From Zeugodacus cucurbitae (Eukaryota; Arthropoda; Insecta; Diptera; Tephritidae), in NCBI RefSeq assembly GCF_028554725.1, contig NC_071669.1:49555501-49619500 (forward strand): a stretch of DNA of 64,000 nucleotides, in the 5' to 3' direction. The notes beneath the pieces were generated by a model. It worked only from the letters and a program-made list of their open reading frames with translations, did no database searches and was not told the origin of the DNA. A program made the position numbers and the translations under genes. The number at the start of each line of letters is the position of its first letter. Position 1 is the first letter of the stretch. Below, piece by piece: positions 1-13,318 of this stretch.

Positions 1-1009
1 GCGTTTCATGCGGCACCAACCTCTGAGTGATTAGCTTTTCAGGTAACTGCAGTTTTTGTTGTTGTTTTTACGACTGATCCACAATTTCTTGCAATGGATT
101 TATTAGCGTATAAATATTATAATATGAAAATTAATAGCGTAGAAATGCATAGTGGCAAAAGTTCAAATAGACTGGAATGTTGCCACTTGAGCTGCCTGTG
201 AGTGTGTATGTGTATTTTTAGTAAGCCATTTACGGTTATATACACACTTTTACATTGCAATTTAAGCAGACGTGCACTTTATTACGGTTATACAGCCCAT
301 GAGAGAAGCGATGAGAAAAAGAGCGAGTGCATATGTGTGTGCTAAATGGCTGCTAGTGAGTGACTCGTATGTCTGTAAATGGTAATTGCAATTTTAGTAT
401 TGGATATTTTCAGTTTACTTAAGCAGATTTTATTAATTTTATACCCATGCATATACTTATGTAAAGATATGCATATTAGGGTGACACTAAAATGTTGCGA
501 ATATATTTTAACACTACACTACACACACAAGGTGAACACTATTATATTTGTAAATAAAGCAAATTTCCTATTTCATTTTAAGTGCAAGAACACAAATTAG
601 TTTAAACGCTTGTTTGATACCCTTTAACCCTTGTGTGACCCACCCTAATCAGCTCCAGTTGAAACAAAATTTAAATATTGGATATTTAAATAATTTAGGT
701 ATTAGATATTCAGGTTTAAAGCAGTGGAAGTGCAAAAATCAGCGATTTGCATTTTTAAGAACCACCCTAATGTATGTGTATTCGATTTTATGTAAATGTT
801 TGATTTTTCCAAAATTCCATGCACTTACTGCACATTCAACTCCATTTTCACCTATACGTACATATGCTTTTGTTTATGCATATTATGTGCCACCATTTGG
901 TGCATGCGTTTGTTGTAGACTCAGTGCAACATGGCGCATTGTTTAGCCGCATGTGCCAATCGACAATTCTTTAAACACTCTATTTCGAATTTCGTTATGA
1001 TTTTGGCGC
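1..1009. other. Non-coding DNA, no gene recognised
   Basis: AT-rich sequence with CATA/TATG-like short runs. Open frames here are short and have no recognisable domain. A CAG|GTAACT string near position 41 on the plus strand lacks a good pyrimidine tract. Nothing else is supported. Confidence 0.7.
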
Positions 1010-1014
1010 CGTTG

Positions 1015-1025
1015 CACAGTGGTTC
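1015..1025 (+). repeat. Left terminal inverted repeat of the Transib-like element
   Basis: CACAGTGGTTC, with the seven-base heptamer CACAGTG at the outer edge. A 9-base string 23 bp inside (TCATAAATA) matches the signal nonamer ACAAAAACC at only 5 of 9 positions. Confidence 0.75.
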
Positions 1026-1694
1026 GGCTTGTATGAAGGTGCGGTCATAAATACTTCCCGTTAAGATATCACTTTGAAATTTTCACCAAAAATCTAGAAA
1101 ATTATTTTAAATATATAGTAAAAAAATTGGCCCCATCGGACTACTAGGTCCTATAGCTCCCATAGAACTGTAATTGCCATTATATGGCAATCATACGCAA
1201 AAATACTTCTCATGGTCATGGTCGGAGCGTCAAAACTTTCAGTAAGGCTTTGTAGAAACATTTAAGACAAACAAGCTGAACATGATTTGCCGTTATAGTT
1301 TCCCCCATCCAACCCCCCCATTCAACCTACAAGATATTATCATATAAACAAATCATGTAGGAAAAAATCAAATTATCAACCAATTTAATACAGTTCATTT
1401 TTTCACTGCCACTCAACAGCCATTATAATTAGAACAAAAATTTATAATGCATCCTCTAACCGTACATAGATTGAAATAAAGATGGTTTATCATTCTTTCC
1501 AAGCTTTTTTAGTCCAATTATAATGAGTTTGAACTTAAAAATAGTTAATTCAAAGGCCACTATTATTTTGACGATTACTTCTACATCTGCAAATTTGCGC
1601 ACCCAACTTTAACACTTTTATTACCTTAAGACTCTGGTAAAGACAATGTAAAATAAATGGAGATGATGGATCTTTTGATTTTTGGCCTACGGCG

Positions 1695-1705
1695 GAACCA
1701 CTGTG
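1695..1705 (-). repeat. Right terminal inverted repeat of the Transib-like element
   Basis: GAACCACTGTG on the plus strand, the exact reverse complement of the left end. Read inward, the heptamer CACAGTG is followed after 13 bp by CCAAAAATC, which matches the nonamer ACAAAAACC at 7 of 9 positions. Confidence 0.75.
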
Positions 1706-1710
1706 CGTTG

Positions 1711-4182
1711 TAAACATGCAATACCCAATCAACAACAACACAGTTCGTAAAAATATTTTTTTCTCGGTCCAAAAACACACAAAGTGGATTGTCGACTGAC
1801 AACGCACGTTCTGCAAGCTCATTAGGGGCATTTTTTGCATGATGCAAATGTTTAAAGAAAATTCTAAATGCGTTTTTTAGATTACTTCATACAAAATCGT
1901 TTTTATAAAATTAATTCTTAAGAAATATTATGTAAATTGCGTGTTTGCACCTTCTTAAAGCACCTCACTCCCATGTTGCAAGTGAATTATGTGGGGATCG
2001 AATCCCCTAAAGCATCGTAAATAATGAACTAACGAAATAATATCTAGTTCGCTAGATGGTGCATATATTTTTTAGTATAATTTAAAACTTGATCGGTTTC
2101 AAAAATAAAAATATTTCATTTTCGAATTCATATGCTCGAAAAATGTTTTGTATTGAGTTAAAATGTTTATATTAAATATCTCATTTCCCCCTCATATCTG
2201 AAAACAACCACATTGTACTCCTATGACTAGAGTGACGACTGATTCCCAGACAACACACATATTTTCTATTGCCCGGGCTTCCGTAATTCCCAGAGCTGCT
2301 TAGCAGTCGCATTCTAAGTTGTCGAAACTATTTTATTGTGGCTAGCATGTTGTTGCACAAACGCTTAACGCTGATGCAAATGTTATGTTGCAACATAGCA
2401 AATTTTACAAATGTTCAGCAATTGTCGCCACTTGTTTTTGTGCTGCTGCACGTCTCCGTGTAGTTGTTGTTGTAGTTGTTATTTAGTGGCACTACAGAGA
2501 CAGTGCCGCAGGCGGTTTACTTTTGCATTCTAAGTAAGCATACATCTAACATATTACATGCCACCGCATGTTTTGTTGTAAGCGGCATGTAAAGCGTTTA
2601 GAAAAAATAATGTTGCCTGTCAAACGAAACAATACAAAACATGCCAAAAACAATTACAACAATTGCAAGTAGAAAAGCACAATCAACTGGCGTATGCTTG
2701 TCGCCACTTGCCACTTGCAGCAGCAAAACGAAGCTGCAGACAACAAGAAAAGTGAAAATTGTAAGAAGCAAGCGCCTTTGCGGCCAGCAACACTGCTTGC
2801 AATAAGCTGCGACTGATGATGCTGCTGCCACACCACTCTTGTTGTTTTGTTGTTTGCTGCAGCAGCATCACTTAGTTAGCCGCCGCGTCTTGCTTGCAAC
2901 GCATGCAAATTGCGTAGCTGCCGCGCGGTGCCAACGATGTTGCCACTAAGTCAACTTGCCACTTAGCAGTTATGTTCATGCGTCCGTTGCAAAGAAAGCG
3001 TTGACATGCCACATGAAGAGAAAAAATTGCGGTAATTGCATGCCATGCAGCTGTCCATTCACTATTGGTCAAGTGCCTTTTGTTGCACAAATCGTAATTT
3101 TCTCTTGTGTTGAATGGTGTGAGAAATTTACATTTATGTATTTATTTGCTTTCGTTTTGTTGTTGTTATGGCAATAATGTGCCATTCAATACGGTTGTGA
3201 TCACCATTTGCATTTTGCAACAACTGTGTTCGACATTAGTTCTGCGCTGTGGCAAGGCGTCGTTCGTAAATTTACTGTGGCATGACAGCTAGAGCCTCCA
3301 ATTGTTGTTGCTGCAAGAGGAGCTAATTTGCATACAAAAATGTGGCATATTGTTGCGATTTGTTAGAACTGAAGTGAAACCGTTATTTAGGTGGAAGAAG
3401 CATTAGTCGCAAAACTAAAATATTTAACTGTGCTTTTATTCAGAAATTGTGGAGTTTCATGTTCTTTCGGATGCGAATTAAATTATACTAATTTTGTCTA
3501 AATTTAGTTGAAGTTTATTTCAGTAATTTTCCCATCTCTGTTATGTTTCTATGGGTTTTCAATAGACGGGCATAAGGGTAGTGTGTTCAATAGTTTCAAC
3601 TATTCAACGAAAATTAGTATGATCCAGAACTCGATCTTTAAAATCAGATTCTATTATGGTTTGTCTTATATATTTGTGGTTCTAGCAGCCATTTTTGTCT
3701 CAAAAATTTAATTCTTTATAATTCTCATCACATTTTGCCTTATAAAGGGTGTTTTGGGCACTATTGAACGCTTTCCCGTATGTTGCCATGTTATAGTAGG
3801 GAAAAGTTCTGATAATGGTTTAAAAAGAATTCTTAGAGCCTTTGGCCTGTGAGGAAAGTTGAGTTTATATTCTTTAGATTGTACCATATTAGCCTAAACT
3901 CTTGGAAAACCTGTAATTTTTAACTTCCTTAAATCTATCAATGAATATTGTAGATACAGATTGAACTTTCATTAGTGCAGTAATTTAATCCGCTACATTG
4001 TAGACCCCTCTCCTTCTGGGTACAACGCCACCGATCACTTGCGCAACCGTTCTCACACATTAATTAAAAGCCACTGCACTGTAAACCAACCATAAATACT
4101 CAACAACGCTACCACAATGACCACAGCCACCGCAATGGACAACTAGACGTCGATGGCCCTGGCTACTTGAATGAATGCCACA
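1711..4182. other. Non-coding DNA, short repeats only
   Basis: No gene is recognised. There are scattered GTTGTTG/CAACAAC runs, a small perfect hairpin ATCTAG-TTCG-CTAGAT at 2042-2057, a GGGGATCGAATCCCC hairpin near 1993-2007 that looks superficially like a tRNA T-arm, and repeated TGCCACTTGCCACTTGC-like strings near 2700-2720. Glutamine- or leucine-rich short frames at 2600-2870 come from these repeats. Confidence 0.65.
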
Positions 4183-4401
4183 TCAATGGGTAAACTGATA
4201 TTGCTTTGATGGGATTATTAGAGACGGTGGCTTACGGTCGAGGGTCGCTTGATCACGATTATGTAAGCGCGCGTCGGTCAAATCAGCGATTGGTCGAGCG
4301 CCTATACCATCCCTGTTCTCTCGGTCGATAGACGGTCTCTCCAACAACCCTCTGCCTACCCGTAATTTGCTGATTTCGATTGTGTTGCGCCCATTGTACA
4401 A
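4183..4401 (-). other. GC-richer block with an unrecognised open frame
   Basis: About 220 bp is clearly richer in G+C than its flanks. The minus strand is open for 72 codons (M start near 4401), giving a charged Arg/Asp/Ile-rich peptide including SKLRVGRGLLERPSIDREN. I recognise no domain. It may be a fragment of a mobile element or a chance frame in a compositional island; there is no support for a functional gene. Confidence 0.25.
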
Positions 4402-7400
4402 TTATATACTCATAACGTGAGCTTTTTGATTTCGCAGAATTTTTGCATCCGCATTACAACAGAGTGTGTCATTTGCACGAGTGCAATGTCACTGCGTTTA
4501 GTCAAAGCGATCGCTGAGCCCTCGAGTGCTGGTTTGCCGCTGTTGTCACAATTTCTGATTTTCTACTGTTCTCTGTTAATTATGAAAATGTGCTAACGTC
4601 ATGATGTCGATACTCCCGTGCCCCAATTAGCACCCCAGAAGCGTCCATATAACTGTTATACTGCTTTGATTCTTGTTGTTGCACTCCGGTCGCTTCCGCA
4701 TTGTTTCGTTTATTTTATGCGAATTTTTCGTGCTTGTCTTCATTGCTGTTGTTGTTGGCTGCTTGAGCTGTGTTGCTGATATTGCAATTATTTTTTATTA
4801 ATGCCACAATTTATGTTGCTCGGCAGCATGTTTATTATTGTTTCAGTGCCTCAATTGTGCTATGCTTTTCATTATTCGCAATTAAATATCACGCGATTTC
4901 AATAATTCGCCAACAATTGCAAATAAATTGCGATTTATTTATTTTTTGTTTGTTTTGTTGTTGTTGCTGATTTAAAAAATCATTTATTATCTGTTGTGCA
5001 AATATTTACATTTTAATGATGGTTGTCTAGCATTTGAAGCTTGCGTTATTTATAGCTGTTGCATGACATTTAAATATAATTCTTTAATATTAATCGTGTT
5101 TAATTTGTAAAAAATTGCAATTTTATTTAGTTGAAAGTGTTTTTTTGCGATTATGAAGGAATAGGAAGTTCAAATAGTTTATGTGATAACTTATTCGAAG
5201 GTTCATTATATAGACATTTTTCAAAGCAACTAAAAAATAGGTGGCAACCCTTTAAAAATATATGAAAGTACATTAAACGTGTTTTTTATGCCTAGAATGT
5301 TATATTGAATTATTCTTTTTTTATTTAATTGCATAAATCAAATATAAACAAGTGGCAACACTTCACCAAAATATTTTATGTGTAATACTATTTAATAGTT
5401 TTAGCGATATCAACCTATTGTATCTGATCTGTATAACTAATATTTCTGCAATCCAAAGCTAAACACTTCACTTAGTTTATCAGGAGAAATTGGAAACTTT
5501 AAGTTCTCGAAAATTGGTGCAACTTTAAACCCCTAGCATCAGCTGTTCAACAGCACACCTACCACAACAACACACCAACAAATGTGTAAGTGTGGCCGTG
5601 TGCAAAAATTCCAACGCTCGAATGAATCGCTATAAAACCGCTAATCCCCTGTAGGCATTCTAATCACCCAACACCCAGTCATCGATGCAACCGTAAATCG
5701 ATGCCTACGGCAAATGTTCGGATATATGGCACTCTACTGTCGTTATTGTTGCAAGTTTCGCAACCAATTTTGTTGTTATTGTTGTTGCTGCTGTTATGCT
5801 GTATGTAAGTGAGCCTGCAAGCGTACATTGAACTATTGTGTGTAAGCAATTGTTGTTGTTGGCTTTAAAAACGAAACTGAAGCTGGACTCGGTTGGCGAG
5901 TACAAGTACCTAGTCACTCGCTGGATATACATATGTGAGTGTCTGTGAGTATCGGTTGTCGATGATTTAGTGTCGCCACCGTTGTTGCTGGTGAAAACCT
6001 AACGAACGACTAATAAGCGCGAACAGACTTCGCGCGTTACCGTTACAGCGCCCCCCCAACTTTTTCGCTACTGTGGCGTTGTAATTCTAGTCAGAGAAAC
6101 GTTAGCAGCCGACAGTTAGCATTTAGTAGCTATGTCATTTATCGTGTGCTGCATCGAGCCGAATGTTTGCTTGGTCATCCATCCGTGTGGCTGTCTGTTG
6201 GTACGTCCCGACCTTTATTCGCTGGAGTGGACCAATTAGAACATTTGATTTTTTGTCGGCATTGGAAGCCAGTTAGTTTATCGTATCATAAAGCAACAAC
6301 AACAACATGACAAACACTATCGTTTGCAATAACAATTACCGTTACTGCTGTTTTTGCTAACGGAGCTAAAGCAGAAGGTACAAAAGTTGAACTCTAACTG
6401 AAGTTCAGCGCTTTTATGTATGTTTGTATGTGCATCGAGTCGCAGTGATGTGATCTGATTTCGTTCTGCCGTGGCTTCGATAGCGTTTACGCTGGTGTTA
6501 GCCGCTCATCATCATCATCATCATCCATGCAGTTCCGCTATACATAGGAGCTCGTGTTTCATGTAACGCTTGTATCGTAAATATATACGTGTATAAGTAT
6601 GTGGCAGAGTGCTGCAGATGCTGGTGCTCATTGCCCATTCAAGTTTCAAAATTTGACTTTTTGCATCGTTGCACTTTTGCAATGGCCGATGGAATGCAAC
6701 AGCAATAAAAATCGACAGTGTAGTATGCTCCTGAGGTAATTTAAGTTGTGTTGCATAAATATTTGCATATACTAGTACATACATAAGTATATTTGCCACT
6801 GTATAAAATAGTTAAATGACCTCGATAACAGGTCATTAATGCTCGTTATTAGTTATATCGGCTTCGGAGAAATTAGTGAGCTTCTACAATGGATCTGAAG
6901 TTTTTATATGTCCTAAAATATATACATATCTCCCCAATATATTTAAATTTAGACTTTTATGCAACCTGTAAAGCAAATTATATTCCTTTAGTTCATGATA
7001 TGTTTTTCATTTGTAATAAATTATAGTCCCTCACAGACACTTATTGTAAGACTGTAAAAAATCACATTCAAATTCAGAATCCATGTCAGATTTTAATAAC
7101 TGGATATATGCTAATTTTGTCACTAATTTCCTGCTAAATGCGGCATAAACCGGAGGAAACGTCTGCATTGAACAATGACATAAATAAGTACATAATAAAA
7201 TTAACTTTCGCCATTTCATATCCACCGCCACAACTAGTTTTCACCTGTTCTGTATGCTTTTTGACATCAACTCAAGGAAATCAAATCAAAAAGTTGGCAC
7301 TGAAATGCAAGCTATTAAAATGTGTAATTAGTGCCTTTGGGGAAACGTCATACAAAAGGCATGAAATGTGCTCAAACAAAAATTATAAGATTATATATAA

Positions 7401-7777
7401 TTTATTGATCTGATTGTCGAGCTATTGATTAGCTGTCAACGAGTTCTGACAGCTTACTGCAAACATGAAAGCAAAGTGGAACAGGATTCGATTTGCTTAA
7501 ATAAAACTGTGAAAATAAATTATGTATCGTTCTCTCATGGACATTTTTTTGTCGTGCTGACAGTTATTTATATTCGGTGTAAGTAGGAAATTTTAAATGA
7601 GTAGGTGATTTGCTTTTTGGAAGGAGTCGAGTTTGGTGTAAATCAAAATAAATTGATATAGTCTGCAGATTTTAATGATCCTTCGCTAAAAATAATACTA
7701 TTCAAGCATTGCCTGTTATGTATGAATAAAATCTCATGAGCAAAATCAAATCATTTGTGAAATGATTTTTTCCAAAT
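4402..7777. other. Non-coding DNA with simple repeats
   Basis: No gene is recognised. There are short GTT/CAA arrays, a run of seven C near 6051-6057, and moderately GC-rich sequence at about 5930-6250. The last resembles a transcribed leader (AGTCAG initiator-like string near 6090) but has no convincing TATA box, splice donor or frame. GTGGCAAC strings recur at about 5241 and 5351. Confidence 0.6.
6506..6525. repeat. (TCA)n microsatellite, about 6.7 units
   Basis: An uninterrupted TCA trinucleotide run is visible directly. Confidence 0.95.
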
Positions 7778-7861
7778 GAGCTTTCATTAAAACTATGAGG
7801 GCTTTCATCAAAATAATGCGAGCTTTCATAACAGCTTTTTGAGCTTTCACATATTTCAACA
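7778..7861 (+). repeat. 21-bp tandem repeat, four diverged units
   Basis: The string G(A/G)GCTTTCA(T/C) starts at 7778, 7799, 7820 and 7841, exactly 21 bp apart each time. The remaining 11 bases of each unit are AT-rich and diverged. The regular spacing shows an old tandem array rather than chance recurrence. The same core appears elsewhere in the window. Confidence 0.8.
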
Positions 7862-10800
7862 AATATATGATTTTAAAAACACGCAATATATGGTTCTCCA
7901 AATCATAATATTTATGAATTCGTAGATCTTATGGGGCTGCTCATTACGTTGATGCTGAAATTGTGACTACTGGTGCGGACGCTTAGAGAAAAGTGATTTT
8001 TGGTGATTGGTGATTTTTGAGTATATTTCGAAGTTAATTTCGCCAATGTTCTTGTAAAACGCCCCTTATGGTTATTATTTATTTTAAAAATAAAATAAAA
8101 ATTTATTAAATTTAATCAATAAAATTTGAGCGGAATGTCACACCACAAATTTACTTAATGGCAATACATACTTATATTTGTATATATAAATATGTATCAG
8201 CTAAATAAAAATCACGAAAACCTAAAGTGTGATGTGAACAATAGTAAAATAATAACAATAAAAAACAGTGACAAAGTAAATAATTAATACAACATACTAA
8301 CTAATTTAGCAACTCACTATATTTAACATAATAACAATAGAACAATCAAAGGAACTCAGCTAAATTGCCGGCTTGTCACACAAAGACTCAAAGCTAAGAA
8401 GCTCAGACACGATGGCTGGCCGCTCACATGATGATATATTCACAGAATCGTGTATATACTCAAAGATATTAAAGAAACCAGTTTCTAACACGCGTGTGCT
8501 TAACTTCAAGTTAAAGATAGTAGCAAACAGGAGTATAAAAACTTGCTTATACTCGTATTCGTACTAAATTATGAATTTGGTATAAGCTGAAATAATTGCA
8601 CGAATAATGGAGCGCCCACGCTTCGTTCGATAGGATGGTGAATAAAAAATACAGTTAAACGGCGATAATGTGTTTCAGTTTTATTAGCCGTCTTCGATTC
8701 GCTACATCCATGCATGTTTTCTTTGGACACTGATCGAAATGCCAACGCGTGAAATCAAACGGAGTGTTATATAATAAAATTCCATGTTCTCACAATGGTA
8801 TAAGTTCAACATTGTTCTTGTTTAATATTTTATTTGAAGATAGATAATAATTTGAAAGCCCAAAAAAGCCAAAGTAAAGCCAGAATAAGGTCATAGCCAA
8901 GAGGTTTATGGCTAGACTTTAAAAAACTCGACTTTTAACTATGTATAATAAATAATTGGAAAATGCTGTCGAACTAATGGAAACCTATATATGTATGTTC
9001 ACTTTCTTTTGAACAAAAACTCTAACCGATTTCTAGAATTAAATTTCTTTATGAATCTATTTATTGTTAGGAAAACAGCAGCCAAACTATTAAATAACAC
9101 AAATATTTTTGTCGTAAATATGTGAGTTCGTATGTACCCATAAAAATATAAAGAGCACCGCCACATCCACATTAGCTTCGAGGCTTTATTTTCGTTTTCT
9201 CAACTTATATTTTAATCTCTTTGCATTCGACATTTATTTATTTACTTAATGTATTTGTGTCCATATACGTAGATATGTACATAGATTCTTTACGTGTGTA
9301 TGAAAGCAGGCCTATTAGCGATTACCCATCCCGTATGTGCTAATTTTTGACACTTTCCGCTTGAGCACATCTTTTGCCTGGATTCGTTTGGCATGGTCGC
9401 CGATTCGATACGTTTAGAAGTCATTTGTTGTCATCTTCGATGTGAGCCAACTTAGCATTTTCTTGGCTGTGTTTATTTGTGTGCTTTGGCATAAACAAAT
9501 ATTAGCATTGCTGACATTATATACAAATAAAATACAACAATAACAATAACATGACACGTGAGTTATATGGTATCTACTATATACATATGTACTTATATGT
9601 CTGTATGTTCATACAAATTCACCGCCCTTTGTAGTTGCCATTTTAGTTGTTTGCCAAAAAAGCTTTTTTATATTTTTTTAGTTTTCTTAGCTGCAAAGAA
9701 TTTGTTTAACCCTTTTCGAGCTCGACACTTTCGCTTAATGTTGACATACACCTACATACATGTACATATACGCTTTAGACTATTTTTGATAATTTTTATT
9801 GTTTTCTTTTTGAGGAATTATTCTTGGCGGTGTTTGAAATGTTCACTCCGGCGTTGGGATGCTCACACAGACGCCTCTTCTTGCGGGCTGGTGGACGCGC
9901 CGGAATTCGCGACGTATGTTAATGTTGCGTGAAATGCTCAAACATACCTACACACTTATATATAACCATATATACATAAATATGTATAAGGTACGAGAAA
10001 TTTCGTGGATACACATGTCCATTTTCTTAGTTTATCTGTCATTATTTTGCTACATTTAGCATTCACATCCGTATACTACACAATATGATACACATATGTA
10101 CATGAATACATACAAACATATTTACATATGTATGTATATGCACATTTAGTATCCATGGTGGCCTCGTGGTATTGTCGGCTTTCGCGTTTACTGTTAATGG
10201 TCTATCACGGTTGCCGATGCCGCGGCAACAACGGACCGGAAGCTTAGGGCATTAATACTACCATGAAAACGATAAATACGCATTAACAGGCATACGGGCA
10301 TATATGTATGTATATATTTCCATATATGTTCTAAATTCTTAAATTTTAATTTGAACTTTGCGAAGTTTTCTAAAATTCAATATATAATCAGCTCATTTTT
10401 TTGTGGGTATATTTTTGGTTGAAGCTTTTATAATCAGCACGTCTAGCGAATTTGATCAACGGAGCTTTCAGCCATAGGGAAATGTAATCACAGCTTCCAT
10501 TGTATCTAGATGGATATTACTTATGCTAACAAGCTTTCATTGAACTTAGTGCCATCAGGTTTTCATACATGTATGTATATATTTCATTTATGTACGAATA
10601 TACTATATTCCAATAATAATCTATATATATATTTTATACCGGGTACTGTAGAGAGCTTCTACAGAGATGAGTTACATTGATATGATCTCCTGAGCTTCCG
10701 AGTTTTAAAAAGTTTTTCACTAATATTATATGTACGAACTATTAGCCGTTGTAAGAATAATGAAAGCTTTCGATGCCACTACTAGAGGGATACAAAGGAT

Positions 10801-13318
10801 GCTTATTACTATAAAGAGCTGTAAGCTGCTTAGTGCTTTTGATAGTATTCATATGTATGAGATTATATGAATGTCAAGTCTAAACTGTTGCATCCTTCTA
10901 AATATATATTTTAAAGAGCTTTCACAAGGGTTACCCTTATCAAGTCAGTCAGATCAGAAATTTGTATACTACAAGAGCGTACTCGATCATTGATTAAATT
11001 TTGAAGTGAAAGAACAGATACTGTTTCAAACTGTTAGATAGTGATATTGGCTATTTCTCAATAGAACATATGTATGTAAAGTCTTTAAATAATCCGAAAA
11101 AAAAATAAAATAAATGTCTCTTATTGCTTAACATTTTACAACAAACATTTCAAATTGACTACCAAGAGAATACACTTTTAATGCGAAATTTTGTCTAAAT
11201 TTATACACTTGCCACCACCCTGTGTTATTTATTCACAACAGTTTCTCTATAGTCTATAAAATGGCAATTAAATAAATGCAATTTAAGCACTCCAATTACA
11301 AACGGAACACAACATTTCTAAAGTATGTATATGCGTGTGTGTGTTTGTTGCAGTGGTCAGCAAATATTGTTGAATAAATGCAATTACAAGCGGAATTTGT
11401 GAGCGAAAAATAAAATTGCAATGTGGCAAATTTGTCATTGAAACGAAATGCTTTCAGCAAATACAAGTGCATTTGTATGTGTGTGTATATAGATATCTAA
11501 AATGAATATTTTTATAAATAAATATGTTCATATGTGAGCACAAACTAACTACAATAATTGTGTATAGTGCATTGTTATGTATGTCAACTCTTGTACTTGT
11601 TTACCGTTGTTTATGCACCCAGTGGACAGAAATATGCAAAATCAGGCAAATATTGTGGAGCTAAAAGACAACAACAGCAAAGGCTATCTACACATACACA
11701 TTGAAAGGTAAACAGCAACAGGTGTCCAGTTAGCATATTGAAGCCAATATATACATATATATTGTCTGAGTAGACTAAGCGTCAAATGAAGGTGTAAACA
11801 TTTTTAAATAAATCTGACATTAAAGTCAGTAGATATTTTAATCCTTCACTGCTGTAATCAGTATTTTTAATCTCTGCTCGCTTGCCAAATAATTTACATG
11901 AAAACAATAACATAGTTATCTAATTGAATTCCAAACAAAGCTTGTTACTTCAGCCAACGTTGATTATAACAGTTTATTTAAATTTATATCAGCGAGGTGA
12001 TCGTTTCCTCACTCATACAAAGCTTTGACGAAGGCAGCCAATCCGAAAGACACTTTCAGTTGACACGTAGAGTTTATAGTGCTTACATATACCCATACCC
12101 GTATATTTAGCAGCATTTTAGTTGATATACATACATATATACATATATATAATTTATTTTGTTTTGTATCAATAAATTTTCATAACCTCAAATAAATAAT
12201 TACAACTTCGTAAGCAAGAAATACGAGGGCGCCTATTTCCTTCGAGGCATAGAATTACTAAAAACATAAATTAAAAAGTTTAGCGGCAGCAATTGTTACG
12301 CAGAACCTCACTTTCATGATCAATACCGGCGATTGGGCTTTCAAATCGATTTGACATATTGACGTGACGCTGACTCATTGCCAAGTTGAGAGTGCCGCGC
12401 GGAGAGACTTATCCGAATGTAGCGTTGACAAAATGGGGGCACACGCCATGTTGCAACGTTGCAACACCGCACCGTGGCATTGCGAAATTGAATTTCCACT
12501 AGCGACAATCTGCTGCCGATCACCATGCCGCCGAGTCATGGCCTATAGGCAATAAAATGCAAATTGAAGCAACGCGTATGACAAAATGCCTCGTTCTGGC
12601 AATCAAATTCCAAACGGAAGTTCAATAAATCGTTCTTGTTGTTGTATTTGGAAACGTGACGCCGTTGACCGCACAGAGTGGCAGCTGTCGTTGACATTAT
12701 GACATTTTGCATTAGACAGAAGAATTGAATTCTCGCTATGCGTGCACTTGTTTGCGGCTTGCAACAATGTCATAAGCACTTGCCACTCTTGCGGTCACCC
12801 TTTGGAGAGGCATACTCGACGACGCTTAAGTAGCGTTGCATGCATCTAATTAACACCATTATTGCAATCGTGTTGAGTAACAAATGCGGTCAAGTGGTGC
12901 GAGTGCCAAGTATGTGAGGATTTATGTGTGTTCTCTGTTATGTAGGATATGTATTCTACTTAAAAGTAGATGAATCCTCTTAACCAGCACTGCATATGCA
13001 TTTGCTCCTATGACATTTAAATATATAAGCAGTATTTTTACAGTTTCTGGATTCCATTAGCTGCCACCGCAGACACATACTTTCCGCCAGACACATATAC
13101 AAAGACATGTGTGAGTGTATTATTGCCTCCAAAATATCAAAGCGCACTTATCGCTAATGTCAGCCATTAACGTTTAATATGTTGCTAACAAAGCTGTGTG
13201 TACTAAAAGCAGCAGTTTGCCGAGCGTCAAGCGCAATGAACCAGCTCAGTGGCCTCAAGCGCTACATCATACTTGTGCCACAGGCCTCAATTTCTTGGTG
13301 GTGTCATGTAATTTCTTT
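7862..13318. other. Non-coding DNA; scattered AGCTTTCA cores and CATA repeats
   Basis: No gene is recognised. A/T-rich stretches lie at 8050-8340. CATA/TATG microsatellite-like DNA is at 9570-9600, 10080-10140 and 12120-12160. Between about 10440 and 10930 the core GCTTTCA or its complement recurs (10462-10470, about 10531, about 10761, 10916-10924). A moderately GC-rich stretch is at 12360-12560. None of the short frames shows a known domain. Confidence 0.6.

Larger units (their letters stand above)
1010..1710. mobile_element. Non-autonomous Transib-like DNA transposon with target duplication
   Basis: A 691-bp element (1015-1705) begins CACAGTGGTTC and ends GAACCACTGTG, an exact 11-bp terminal inverted repeat. 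It is flanked by a perfect 5-bp direct repeat CGTTG (1010-1014 and 1706-1710). Ends starting CAC(A/T)(G/A)TG together with 5-bp target duplications are the known hallmark of Transib, the superfamily related to RAG1, whose ends resemble the recombination-signal heptamer CACAGTG. No transposase frame is present, so it would have been mobilised in trans. Inside are a C-rich tract near 1303-1320 and a small hairpin (ATTGCCAT/ATGGCAAT) near 1171-1189. Chapaev and CACTA elements also start CAC but duplicate 4 and 2-3 bp respectively, so they fit less well. Confidence 0.75.

Noticed and set aside
32..50. Plus-strand ratchet-like TTTTCAG|GTAACT
   Set aside because: The pyrimidine tract is only four bases and there is no branch word.
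1989..2010. tRNA-like T-arm (GGATCGAATCC, 10 of 11 positions of the B box)
   Set aside because: No A box, anticodon arm or acceptor pairing can be found upstream; only an isolated hairpin remains.
5236..5365. GTGGCAAC words as hAT transposon ends
   Set aside because: The two copies are in the same orientation, short, and without an 8-bp duplication.
10159..10221. Possible tRNA-derived SINE (TGGCCTCGTGG followed by GGTTGCCGATGCC)
   Set aside because: The A-box match is partial, the B box is poor, the spacing is long, and no tail or target duplication was seen.
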